Shown here piece after piece: positions 1-7,487 of a DNA stretch of 32,705 nucleotides. The notes beneath the pieces are model-generated. The model did no database searches. It was not told where the DNA came from and saw nothing but the letters and a program-made list of their open reading frames with translations. Within the stretch, counting starts at the first letter, position 1; each line of letters begins with the position of its first letter. The translations under genes were made by a program, and so were the position numbers. Source of the DNA: Rhodospirillales bacterium (GTDB lineage: Bacteria; Pseudomonadota; Alphaproteobacteria; Reyranellales; Reyranellaceae); the NCBI GenBank assembly GCA_016185145.1, contig JACPOB010000034.1, forward strand, positions 1 through 32,705, in the 5' to 3' direction.

Positions 1-54
1 CCCTTTTTCCAGGCGACGGTCGCCAAACCGGCCCAGCCCGTACTCGTGCCCTGA
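1..54 (+). CDS. Possible C-terminal tail of an upstream gene (partial)
   Basis: The first reading frame is open from the left edge and ends at TGA 52-54, giving a 17-residue tail PFFQATVAKPAQPVLVP. It fits the end of a + strand gene cut by the window, but so short a piece cannot be told from chance and gives no clue to function. The roughly 110 bases between it and arsC show no other convincing gene. Confidence 0.25.
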   Translation, partial: PFFQATVAKPAQPVLVP

Positions 55-164
55 CATCCACACCTCCAGCTGCCATCATGACAGACAGAGAATCGAGCTT
101 CTCTCTCCCTCGCAACTGAGATGTGTGAATACGACAGACGCAGAGCGTGGGGAGGAAGAGCTAT

Positions 165-515
165 ATGACCATCACGATCTGGCACAACCCGCGCTGCAGC
201 AAATCGCGCGAGACGCTCGAGCTCTTGAAGAAGAAGGGCATCGCGCCGACGATCCGCGAATATTTGAAGGAGCCGCCCAGCAAGGCCGAGGTCGAGACGC
301 TTCTCGACATGGTCGGCGGCGAGCCCGCCGCGCTGATCCGTGACGGCGAGGCGGAGTTCAAGGCGCTCAAGAAGAAGAGGGCCGATCTCAGCCGCGCCGA
401 TATCGTGAAGGCCATCGCCGCCCATCCCGTCCTGCTGCAGCGGCCGATCGTGGTGGCGGGCAAGCGCGCCGCCATCGGCCGGCCGCCCGAAGCGGTGCTG
501 CCGCTCCTGAAATAG
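165..515 (+). CDS. arsC: ArsC-family arsenate reductase (glutaredoxin-dependent type)
   Basis: A 116-residue protein of the ArsC/Spx thioredoxin-fold family. It opens MTITIWHNPRCSKSR, where the Cys in HNPRCSKSR is the position that attacks arsenate in the E. coli plasmid R773 enzyme. The later LLQRPIVV segment carries the conserved Arg of the same family. The expected role is reduction of arsenate to arsenite with glutathione and glutaredoxin in the cytoplasm. ATG 165 is preferred because GGAGGAAG at 151-158 is well spaced for it; a GTG at 147 would precede that ribosome site. The next gene starts 4 bases after the stop, so the two are probably cotranscribed. No arsR, arsB or acr3 lies nearby, so a general redox role (YffB/Spx-like) remains possible. 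Confidence 0.85.
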   Translation: MTITIWHNPRCSKSRETLELLKKKGIAPTIREYLKEPPSKAEVETLLDMVGGEPAALIRDGEAEFKALKKKRADLSRADIVKAIAAHPVLLQRPIVVAGKRAAIGRPPEAVLPLLK

Positions 516-519
516 CGCC

Positions 520-2187
520 ATGATCGGCCGGCTCCGCCTCTGGTCGGGCTATGTGCTGTTCTTCTATGTCGTCACGCATCTTCTGAACCATACGCTCGGC
601 CTGATCTCGCTGCGCATACTCGAGCTGGGCCGCCACTGGTTCGTCTTCATCTGGCACAATCCGGTCGGCCAGACCGCGCTCTACGGCGCGCTGTTCGGCC
701 ATTTCTTCCTGGCCCTGTGGTCGCTCTATCAACGGCGCGCGCTGAGGCTGTCGTCCTGGGAATGGACGCAATGGAGTCTCGGCGTACTGATCATCCCGCT
801 GGGCGCCATACACGTCGTCGGCACCCGGCTGGCGCACGCGCTCTACGACGTCGAGCCCGGCTATCCCTGGGTGCTGGGTTCGCTGGTCGTCGGCGAGTGG
901 ACCGGCATCGTACGGCAGTTCGCCCTGCCTCTCGTCGTCTGGCTGCATGCCTGCATCGGCCTGCACTTCGCGTGGCGTCTGCGCCCCTGGTATGGCACCT
1001 GGCTGCCGTTTCTCTACGCCATCGCCCTGCTGGTGCCGGTGGGCAGCATCGCCGGCGCGGCCATCGCCCTGCGCGACGTCGCCGACCTCGCCCAGCAGCC
1101 GGGCTTCCTGCAGAACCTGTTCGCGCGCGCGCACGTGCCGTCGCAGGAAAATATCGACAACCTCTACGCCATCTCGCGCAACCTGCAGATCGGTGCGCTG
1201 GTGCTGCTGGCCGGCGCGCTCAGCGCGCGGCCGCTGCGCGACCTGTGGGAGCGCCGCGCCGGTGTCGTGCGCCTCGACTACGGCGACCGGCGCAGCGTCG
1301 CCCAGCCGACCGGCCTCACCATCCTCGAGATGAGCCGCATCGCCGGCATCCCGCACGCCTCGGTGTGCGGCGGCCGCGGCCGCTGCTCGACCTGCCGGGT
1401 GCGCATCGGCGGCCCGGATCGCACCAAGCTGCCCGCAGCCTCGCCAGAGGAGCGGAAGGTGCTGGCGCGCGTCGGTGCGCCGGCCAATGTGCGACTGGCC
1501 TGCCAGCTGCGCCCGCCGCCCGGCCACTATCGCGTGACTCCGCTCCTGCCGCCGTCGGCCGGCCCGGTCGAGGCCTATCGCCGCCAGCCGCAGGCGCACG
1601 GCGGCGAGCACTATGTCGCCATCCTGTTCGCCGACATCCGCGGCTTCACCTCGATCTCCGAAGGCAGGCTGCCTTACGACGTGGTGTTCCTGCTCAACCG
1701 CTATTTCCGCGCCACCGGCCAGGCCATCGAGGCGGCGGGCGGCCGGCTCGACAAGTTCATCGGCGATGGCGTGATGGCGATCTTCGGTCTGGGCCACGAG
1801 CCGCAAGTCGCCTGTCGCCAGGCGCTCGATGCGGCGCGGCGCATGGTCGTGGCGCTGGCCGATCTGAACGAGGCGCTGTCGGGCGATCTCGACCAGCCCC
1901 TGCGCATCGGCATCGGCCTGCATTCCGGCCCGACCATCGTCGGCGAGATGGGCTACGAGCGCACCACGCATCTGACCGCGATCGGCGACACGGTGAACAT
2001 CGCCAGCCGCCTCGAGGCGCTGACCAAGGAATTCGGCGCCGAACTGGTCGTCTCACAGGAACTGCTGGATCGCGCCGGTGCGGACCTTGGCGCGCATGAA
2101 AGCCACGACGTCGAGATTCGCGGCCGACAAGGACGCTTGACCGTACGCGCTGTCAAGAGAGTCGCTGAACTCACGGCAATGTCATGA
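520..2187 (+). CDS. Membrane-bound class III adenylate cyclase with [2Fe-2S] ferredoxin domain
   Basis: A 555-residue three-part protein. Residues about 1-240 are membrane segments with paired histidines (H20, H24, H143, H148) that resemble a heme-b membrane anchor. About 250-345 is a plant-type ferredoxin domain with cluster ligands C283-x5-C289-x2-C292-x35-C328. About 360-540 is a class III nucleotidyl cyclase domain. It has both metal aspartates (D372 in FADIRGF and D416 in FIGDG), K412 and D490 as adenine-selecting residues, and N493/R497 for the transition state, so the catalytic domain looks intact and adenylate-specific. It should make cAMP on the cytoplasmic side in response to a redox or electron-transfer signal; the signal is inference. 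Similar cyclase fusions are known in alphaproteobacteria. It follows arsC by 4 bases. A cyclic-nucleotide-binding channel is encoded about 3 kb downstream. Confidence 0.92.
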   Translation: MIGRLRLWSGYVLFFYVVTHLLNHTLGLISLRILELGRHWFVFIWHNPVGQTALYGALFGHFFLALWSLYQRRALRLSSWEWTQWSLGVLIIPLGAIHVVGTRLAHALYDVEPGYPWVLGSLVVGEWTGIVRQFALPLVVWLHACIGLHFAWRLRPWYGTWLPFLYAIALLVPVGSIAGAAIALRDVADLAQQPGFLQNLFARAHVPSQENIDNLYAISRNLQIGALVLLAGALSARPLRDLWERRAGVVRLDYGDRRSVAQPTGLTILEMSRIAGIPHASVCGGRGRCSTCRVRIGGPDRTKLPAASPEERKVLARVGAPANVRLACQLRPPPGHYRVTPLLPPSAGPVEAYRRQPQAHGGEHYVAILFADIRGFTSISEGRLPYDVVFLLNRYFRATGQAIEAAGGRLDKFIGDGVMAIFGLGHEPQVACRQALDAARRMVVALADLNEALSGDLDQPLRIGIGLHSGPTIVGEMGYERTTHLTAIGDTVNIASRLEALTKEFGAELVVSQELLDRAGADLGAHESHDVEIRGRQGRLTVRAVKRVAELTAMS

Positions 2188-2246
2188 AATTTTCGTTGCC
2201 CGGCAGAGGTATCAGTCGAGAATCCAGCAACCTCAGGAGGTGAACC

Positions 2247-2741
2247 ATGCGCCTGACCGTTTTTGCTTCGGCGGCACTGCTCGCTTTTGGACTTCCGATC
2301 GCGACTTTCGCCGCCGGTGGCGGCGCCGATCCGCAACGGATCGAAGCCGTCAAGCCCGCGACACCGGCCGATCCGAACTTCGCGCAGGCCAAGGCGATGA
2401 TCGAGGCCAGGAATTACGCCAACGCGATCCCGCTCCTGCAGCAGGTGGTCCAGCGCGACCCGCGCAACGCCGACGCCTACAACCTGCTGGGCTACGCCAC
2501 GCGCTCGTCGGGCAATCCGCAGGGCTCGCTGCAGTACTATCAGCAGGCGCTGGCGATCGACGGGCGCCATCTCGGCGCGCACGAGTATCTCGGCGAGGCC
2601 TATCTGATGCTCAACCAGCCGGCCGAGGCCGACAAGATGCTGGCGCGCCTCGACTCGCTCTGCGTCTTCGGCTGCACCGAGTACCGCATGCTCAAGACGG
2701 CGATCGCCAACTACAAGCAGGGCAAGAAGCCGACCAACTGA
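2247..2741 (+). CDS. Secreted tetratricopeptide-repeat protein
   Basis: A 164-residue protein with a signal peptide (MRLTVFASAALLAFGLPIATFA, cleaved near residue 23) and about two and a half TPR units covering residues 42-135, recognisable from NYANAIPLLQQVVQRDP, AYNLLGYATRSSGN and AHEYLGEAYLMLNQ. TPRs form helical protein-binding surfaces, so it is probably a periplasmic scaffold; its partner is unknown. Two cysteines near the end (C139, C143) could form a disulfide. AGGAGG at 2235-2240 is ideally placed for ATG 2247. The gene stands 59 bases after the cyclase and about 100 before the cytochrome P460-like gene, both secreted-protein genes on the same strand. Confidence 0.85.
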   Translation: MRLTVFASAALLAFGLPIATFAAGGGADPQRIEAVKPATPADPNFAQAKAMIEARNYANAIPLLQQVVQRDPRNADAYNLLGYATRSSGNPQGSLQYYQQALAIDGRHLGAHEYLGEAYLMLNQPAEADKMLARLDSLCVFGCTEYRMLKTAIANYKQGKKPTN

Positions 2742-2778
2742 CGACCGACCGATCGTCCGGCATCTTCACAGCCTTCCA

Positions 2779-2803
2779 GCGCGGGCGGCCAGGCCGCCCG
2801 CGC
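2779..2803. terminator. GC-rich perfect hairpin after the TPR gene
   Basis: A perfect palindrome, GCGCGGGCGGCC on the left arm, a single central A, and its complement on the right. It starts 38 bases after the TPR stop. It lacks a T-run, so it may slow or attenuate transcription or protect a 3' end rather than act as a full intrinsic terminator. Confidence 0.45.
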
Positions 2804-2843
2804 GACCTGCCTCCGGCTCCGCCGAGCCCATGGGAGATGCACG

Positions 2844-3407
2844 ATGAAAAGAAGCATGCCGACCGCCGTCAGTATTGCTGTGTCGATCGCTGTCCTGGTC
2901 ACCGGCGTCTCGATTTCCGCTCAGGACAAGGACAAGTACGCCGTCAAAGTGCCGGATGGTCTCGCATTCTCCGAGTTCAGAGGATACGAGGACTGGGCTG
3001 TCATCTCGCTCAGCGGGAACGGAGGCAAGGTCGCCGCGATCCTGGGAAATCCGGTGATGATCGACGCCTACAAGCAAGGCATCCCCGACAACGGCAAGCC
3101 TTTCCCCGACGGCGCCAAGATGGCCAAGATCCACTGGAACCCGAAAAAGCAGGAGAGCTATCCGGGCCAGCCAATCGTGCCGGGCACCCTGCATGACGTC
3201 GACTTCATGGTGAAGGACAGCAAACGGTTCGCCGACAGCGGCGGCTGGGGATGGGGCGCGTTCGAGTATGACGAGGCATCGGGCACGTTCAGGCCCGCCA
3301 ACGCGGCGTCCAGGCCGCCTCAGGGAAACGACGCGAAATGTGGGCTCGCCTGCCACACCAATGTGGTGACGCGCGACTACGTCTTCACGGAGTACGGGAA
3401 GAGGTGA
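2844..3407 (+). CDS. Cytochrome P460-family protein, exported
   Basis: A 187-residue exported protein: signal peptide about 1-26, then a domain of the cytochrome P460 type (FRGYEDWAVIS near the start, MAKIHWNPKK at 93-102, GWGWGAFEYD at 134-143). The C-terminal heme motif is C166-G-L-A-C170-H171, so the two cysteines are three residues apart (CX3CH) rather than the usual two. Family members are periplasmic c-type hemoproteins; the classic ones oxidise hydroxylamine using a heme cross-linked to lysine, but most genomic homologues have no tested substrate. GGGAG at 2832-2836 precedes ATG 2844. No cytochrome maturation or hydroxylamine genes are near. The family call is fairly firm; substrate unknown. 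Confidence 0.8.
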   Translation: MKRSMPTAVSIAVSIAVLVTGVSISAQDKDKYAVKVPDGLAFSEFRGYEDWAVISLSGNGGKVAAILGNPVMIDAYKQGIPDNGKPFPDGAKMAKIHWNPKKQESYPGQPIVPGTLHDVDFMVKDSKRFADSGGWGWGAFEYDEASGTFRPANAASRPPQGNDAKCGLACHTNVVTRDYVFTEYGKR

Positions 3408-3527
3408 TTGCCCTGAGTGGCGCACGGGATCGTGTTCGCTGCGCTTCCCGGGAAACCCCGCAAGTCGTGTCGCCGGCCAAGTGCATGTACTGCCGTCGCT
3501 GTCCCGCTGGACTGCACATGTGGAGTC

Positions 3528-3561
3528 CATCCCGTCCGGCTGAACGCAGCCGGACGGGATG
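3528..3561. terminator. 13-bp perfect hairpin downstream of the cytochrome gene
   Basis: Arms CATCCCGTCCGGC and its exact complement enclose the 8-base loop TGAACGCA. It starts 121 bases after the cytochrome P460-like stop. No T-run follows, so termination is only suggested by stem stability and position. Confidence 0.45.
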
Positions 3562-3635
3562 ACCAGCCCCAGGGCGGGAGCGGTCTGGCTTACAGCCGGA
3601 TAAACGATGCATAGAGCGACAGACGCTCGCACTCT

Positions 3636-3687
3636 AATAAAAACCGCTGTGCTTGTCAATAACTTCAGTTGGCGTCAGCACAGCGGT
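3636..3687 (-). terminator. Probable intrinsic terminator for the universal stress protein gene
   Basis: On the - strand an 11-bp perfect stem (ACCGCTGTGCT ... AGCACAGCGGT) with a 23-base loop is followed at once by TTTTTATTAG. Stem plus T-run is the layout of a rho-independent terminator. It lies 176 bases beyond the stop of the leftward universal stress protein gene. The long loop lowers confidence a little. Confidence 0.6.
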
Positions 3688-3863
3688 ACGGGCCGGCGAG
3701 GCCGGGTTCTTTTATTGCGACTTTTGAGGCTCCAGGAAGGGCCATATCTGGGCGCCGCCACCGCCGTCATACCACGGCTTGCGTCGCTCGACCGACGTGC
3801 AGGCAATGCTGTCACCGTAGCGGATCGAGGCCGATCAACCATCAAAAACTCTGCGCAGAGCTA

Positions 3864-4679
3864 TCAGTGAGCCACCAGCAGCGGCACGGTCATGCTGGCG
3901 AGCAACGTCCGGCTGGCGCCGCCCCACACCCACTCGCGCATGCGCGAATGGCCGTAGAGGCCCATGACGATGAGATCGACGTCCTGATCGGCCGCGCGTG
4001 ACAGGATGATCTCGCCGACGTCCGAATCGCCGGCGGTGTCGCGTTTGACAGTCGCTTTCACACCGTGGCGGGCAAGCCAGGCGGCGACGTGTTCGCCGCC
4101 GTCCTCGGAATCGACGAGCAGGATGATCACCTGCTCCGCCTGCTTCAGGATCGGCAGCGCGCCGGTCGCCGCCCGCGCCGCCTCACGGCTGCCGTTCCAG
4201 CACAGCATCACGGTCCGTCCGGGCGGCTTGGTGGCGCCGATATGGGGCACGATCAGCGTCGGCCGCTCGCCCGACATGCCGATCGTCTCGGCGAGGTCGG
4301 CCGGCGTCGTCGTTGTCGACGCATCAGGCTCGGCCTGCCCGACGATCACCAGATCGGCGTAGCGGGCGTACGCCGCCACGACCTCCTCGGCCAGCCCGTC
4401 GGCCACGCGCCATTCGCCCGCGGGGTTCGCGGCCCCGATGACATCGCGGAAGGCCGCGACGGCGATGGCCTCGTCGGCCTTCGTGGCGTTCTCATAGGTT
4501 CTATAGAGGCTGTCCATCGCCGGGCCGGCATCGGTGAAGGCCGGCGCCTGGAACGGCCGGCGGACGTAGAGGGCGACGACTTGCGCCTCGAAGCGCGCTG
4601 CGAGATCCGCCGAAAGCTTCAGCCGCTTCGGCGCGCCCGGGCCGGTGTCGACATGAACCAGGATCGTCTTGTAACCCAT
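3864..4679 (-). CDS. Universal stress protein with two tandem Usp domains
   Basis: A 271-residue cytoplasmic protein with two UspA-fold domains, residues about 1-147 and 155-271. The first begins MGYKTILVHVDTG; the second begins TVMLCWNGSREAARA. Only the second keeps the nucleotide loop, G240-x2-G243-x9-G253 within MGLYGHSRMREWVWGG, so the first domain is probably degenerate for ATP binding. Such tandem proteins respond to stress, starvation or low oxygen; the exact role is unknown. ATG 4679 is chosen because GGAGGG lies just upstream and the Usp fold starts there; the frame stays open further upstream without family resemblance. It appears to be a single-gene unit ending at the T-run hairpin downstream. 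Confidence 0.9.
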   Translation of the reverse strand: MGYKTILVHVDTGPGAPKRLKLSADLAARFEAQVVALYVRRPFQAPAFTDAGPAMDSLYRTYENATKADEAIAVAAFRDVIGAANPAGEWRVADGLAEEVVAAYARYADLVIVGQAEPDASTTTTPADLAETIGMSGERPTLIVPHIGATKPPGRTVMLCWNGSREAARAATGALPILKQAEQVIILLVDSEDGGEHVAAWLARHGVKATVKRDTAGDSDVGEIILSRAADQDVDLIVMGLYGHSRMREWVWGGASRTLLASMTVPLLVAH

Positions 4680-4802
4680 GCGCGCCCTCCACAGTGTGCC
4701 CGACGACAACGGTCGAGAGCGGCCGAAGGATGCAAAACGCGCGCGTTTCCGCCATATCGGGAAACGCTCTAGACCCACTTTTATTGGACGCTGATACAGC
4801 CC

Positions 4803-4951
4803 GACCTCACCCTGAGGAGGCCCGCTTACGCGCATTCACATGCGCGCTTGCCGTCTCGAAGGGTGGGCTACATCGTCTTTGTTGCCATCCTTCGAGACGC
4901 CTACGCGCATGTGAATGCGCTCAGCTGCGCGCGGCTCCTCAGGATGAGGTC
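4803..4951. repeat. Large imperfect inverted repeat (REP/BIME-like)
   Basis: Two arms, 4803-4866 and 4885-4951, are close inverse complements separated by 18 bases. Shared blocks include GACCTCA.CCTGAGGAG at the tips, GCGCATTCACATGCGCG in the middle and GTCTCGAAGG.TGG near the centre. It fills most of the 304-base gap between the usp start and the mechanosensitive channel stop. The TGAGGAG-tipped form resembles palindromic repeats common in alphaproteobacterial genomes. No gene is seen in the gap. Confidence 0.75.
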
Positions 4952-4983
4952 ATCTGTGAATCACTATTCAATGAAAGCAGGTA

Positions 4984-6504
4984 CTAGCCGTGCGGCACTT
5001 CGAAGAGTTGCCGAATGCGGCCGACCAGCTGGGAGAACGACGGCGTTGCACCCCGCGCACTGTCGCCACCGGCCACGACCGCGGCCATGTGGGTGCGGCG
5101 CGACAGGGTCAGGCTGATCTCGTCGGCAATACTCGGCCTGTCATGCATCAGCTTGGCAAGGGCTGCCTGGGCAACCTCATAGACGACCACGAATGTCAGG
5201 GCGCGCGCTGTCCCGGGTTCGCCGGTTCCCGTGAACAAGCCCGCTTCGCCGAAATAGTCGCCCGGCGCCAGGCGGCTCAGCTCGACGTCGCTGTCGCCCT
5301 CGCGGCGGGACACTTCGATCACGCCCGTCCGTATGATTTCCAGGCAATTGAGCTTCGTTCCTTGTTCAACCAGGACCTCACCCTTGCGATAGGTCTTGCG
5401 CGTCATGGTATCGGCCAGCGCCGCCTTTTCATCGTCCGTCAGGGACATGAACACAGGGACGGCCTCCACCAGCCGCAGAGCCGTGCCTTTGGGGGTCGCG
5501 GCCGGCACCTGAACGGGCGGACTGGCGAACGCGGCGGCCGGCGCTTCCCGAGGCTGGGCCAGCACCAGCCCGGCGGCGCGCGTATGGCGATAGATGAGGT
5601 CATAGACTTCGTGCCTGGCGGTCGCCGCCTTCTCGAAGTCGCGGACGCGAAACGAGAGCTCCATCTCGATCGCCTGGGCGTCGAGCGACTTGATCTCAAC
5701 CGACGGCGCCGGACTCTCCATGATGGAGGTGCTGCTGATCAGCACGGTGCGCATGAGGTCGGAGATCGCCGACGGCGCCATGGTTGGCGCCACGCGAATA
5801 CGCAGCTTCACGCCATGGCTGCGATTTGGGCTGCTGAGATTGGTGAGCTGGGCCTTCGCCATGCCGCTGTTGGGCAGCACCACCAGGTCGTTCGAGGCGT
5901 TGAGAAGGTGCGTCGCCCGCCAGTTGGTCTCCACGACGCGGCCTTCGAGGCCGTCGTTCAGCACGATCCAGTCGCCGACCTCGTAGGGCTTGCTGAGGTT
6001 GAGCGCGATTCCCGAGAAGACGTCGGCCAGTGTGCTCTGCAGGGCGAGGCCGAGGATGATCGCGAACACGCCCGACGTGGCGATCAGCGTGCCGACCGGT
6101 GCGCTGAACACATAGGCCACCACCGAGAGCGCGGCGCTGAGATAAATCAGGCCGACGACCAAGTCCTGGATCAGCCGGCCCTCGCGAGGACGCCTCTCGA
6201 AGATCAGGAACACGCGCGTGAAACCGGTCAGCACCCAGGCGGCGTTGATCCACCAGATGATCTTGGCGGTGGCGACGAACACGCGCTCGAAAGCCGGCGT
6301 CGTGTCGGACGCGATCTCGTAGGGAACGATGCCGTGATGATAGAGCAGCGCCGTCAATGCCAGGAAAAGGGCAAGCTGGAAGATGAGCCGTCGCGCCGGA
6401 TATCGGCGCAGCAGCACGCGAGTGATGAGCACGCCCAACACGGCAAGGACTCCGGTCTGCACGAAGACGTCGGCAACCAGCTCCTTGAATGTAAGGCCCT
6501 CCAT
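4984..6504 (-). CDS. MscS-family channel with C-terminal cyclic-nucleotide-binding domain
   Basis: A 506-residue inner-membrane protein. Membrane helices fall at about 13-32, 41-58, 76-102 and 112-160, the last including the pore-lining stretch GVFAIILGLALQSTLADVFSG. The MscS beta domain follows (YEVGDWIVLNDGLEGRVVETNWR, then LPNSGMAKAQLTN). Residues 349-470 form a cyclic-nucleotide-binding domain with the phosphate cassette G416-D-Y-F-G-E420 and R434. This matches the bacterial cyclic-nucleotide-gated (bCNG) subgroup of MscS, where cAMP may gate the pore. ATG 6504 has GGAGGAG upstream and overlaps the stop of the HlyD gene as TGATG, so it is the last gene of a translationally coupled operon. 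Transported ion and true stimulus are unknown. Confidence 0.93.
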   Translation of the reverse strand: MEGLTFKELVADVFVQTGVLAVLGVLITRVLLRRYPARRLIFQLALFLALTALLYHHGIVPYEIASDTTPAFERVFVATAKIIWWINAAWVLTGFTRVFLIFERRPREGRLIQDLVVGLIYLSAALSVVAYVFSAPVGTLIATSGVFAIILGLALQSTLADVFSGIALNLSKPYEVGDWIVLNDGLEGRVVETNWRATHLLNASNDLVVLPNSGMAKAQLTNLSSPNRSHGVKLRIRVAPTMAPSAISDLMRTVLISSTSIMESPAPSVEIKSLDAQAIEMELSFRVRDFEKAATARHEVYDLIYRHTRAAGLVLAQPREAPAAAFASPPVQVPAATPKGTALRLVEAVPVFMSLTDDEKAALADTMTRKTYRKGEVLVEQGTKLNCLEIIRTGVIEVSRREGDSDVELSRLAPGDYFGEAGLFTGTGEPGTARALTFVVVYEVAQAALAKLMHDRPSIADEISLTLSRRTHMAAVVAGGDSARGATPSFSQLVGRIRQLFEVPHG

Positions 6505-7487
6505 CACGCTCCTCCCGGAAGCCACACGGTCATGCCCGGTTGGAGTCCATCGTCCTTGGTATCGATCGGATCAAGCCTCATCCGGAAACTGTTGAGATCG
6601 TGATCGCCCACGGCCCGTGCCGCCCGCCAGGTGGCGAACTCGCCGAGCGGACGCAGCTCCGTGATCCGGGCGGCGAGCGGCTTGCCGCCGTTGGTGGTCA
6701 GGGTCACTTCGCTGCCGACTCGCAGCCGGCCCAGCGCGTCCTCGCGCAGGGTGAAGGCAAACCAGCGCTCGCTGCCGACATAGAGGGTCAGCACAGGCTT
6801 GCCGATCGGGAGGATCTCGCCCGGCTCGGCGACCAGGACGCCCACCGTGCCGTCGACCGGCGCCACCAGGCGAGTCTTGGCGAGCTTCGCCTTCAGGTCG
6901 GCGACGGTCGCCTCGGCCAGCGCGACCCGGGCGTCAGCCAAGGCACGCTCCTCGGCCGTCGGCCCGGCTTTCGCTGCAGCAAGCTGGGCGCTCTTCAGCG
7001 CAAGATCGGCCCGCGCCTTGGCAAGCGAGGCGTTGCTTGCATCGAGATTCTGCCGGCTGGCGAAGTCGCGCACCGCCAGCGCCGCGGTGCGCGCCTGTTC
7101 CTGTTCGGCCAGCAGGAGGTTGGCCTGGGCGGTATCGGCAGCCTGGACAAGGATCGCGACCTCCTCGGCGCGCAGGCCGACATGGATGCGGTCGCGTTCG
7201 GCCTTGGCGCTCCTGGCGGCCGCCTCGGCCTCGCCCAGGGAGGCGGCCAGCTCGGGATTGCTGAGCACCGCCAGCAGGTCGCCCTTGCGCACGGCTTGGC
7301 CGGCCTGCACTTCGATCGAAGCGAGCCGCCCCGTGACCTCCGGCGCAATGCGGATTTCGGTCTGCCGCACCATGCCGGCGATGGGCGGCGGCGCACGGTG
7401 CCGCGGCATCCAGATGAAAGCCGCCGCGGCGACGCCCAGCACGACGACCGCGAGGCCGGCGATCAGCCGCCTATGCTGCGCGTTCAT
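6504..7487 (-). CDS. HlyD-family membrane-fusion (adaptor) protein
   Basis: A 327-residue adaptor: one N-terminal anchor helix (about 8-26), a biotinyl-lipoyl-like half (IEVQAGQAVRKGDLLAVL), a long alanine-rich coiled coil (about 78-205), the matching second half (RLVAPVDGTVGVLVAEPGE) and a C-terminal beta barrel ending LQPGMTVWL. Such proteins bridge an inner-membrane exporter to the outer membrane across the periplasm. GGAGGG precedes ATG 7487. The start overlaps the end of the ABC-2 permease by 17 bases and the stop overlaps the channel gene start. The C-terminus repeats features of the other adaptor in this operon (EFATWRAARA.GD.DL), so the two look like paralogues. Substrate unknown. Confidence 0.92.
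   Translation of the reverse strand: MNAQHRRLIAGLAVVVLGVAAAAFIWMPRHRAPPPIAGMVRQTEIRIAPEVTGRLASIEVQAGQAVRKGDLLAVLSNPELAASLGEAEAAARSAKAERDRIHVGLRAEEVAILVQAADTAQANLLLAEQEQARTAALAVRDFASRQNLDASNASLAKARADLALKSAQLAAAKAGPTAEERALADARVALAEATVADLKAKLAKTRLVAPVDGTVGVLVAEPGEILPIGKPVLTLYVGSERWFAFTLREDALGRLRVGSEVTLTTNGGKPLAARITELRPLGEFATWRAARAVGDHDLNSFRMRLDPIDTKDDGLQPGMTVWLPGGA

Larger units (their letters stand above)
3408..3863. other. Intergenic stretch of 456 bases, no gene seen
   Basis: The space lies between two genes whose 3' ends face each other (cytochrome P460-like on +, universal stress protein on -). Short open frames here have no ribosome sites or family resemblance. It holds two hairpins, listed separately, and is somewhat less GC-rich than the coding regions. 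I see nothing else in it. Confidence 0.6.

Noticed and set aside
165..515. arsC considered as part of an arsenic resistance operon
   Set aside because: No arsR, arsB, acr3 or arsH is adjacent; the downstream partner is a cyclase.
388..1971. Open frame of 527 codons on the - strand, antisense to the cyclase gene
   Set aside because: Its sequence is an Arg/Ala/His/Asp-rich shadow of the + strand codons with no domain, and the cyclase frame has clear catalytic motifs.
3408..3863. Short open frames such as 3417-3614 and 3607-3870 in the intergenic region
   Set aside because: They lack ribosome sites and family resemblance and run through the hairpins.
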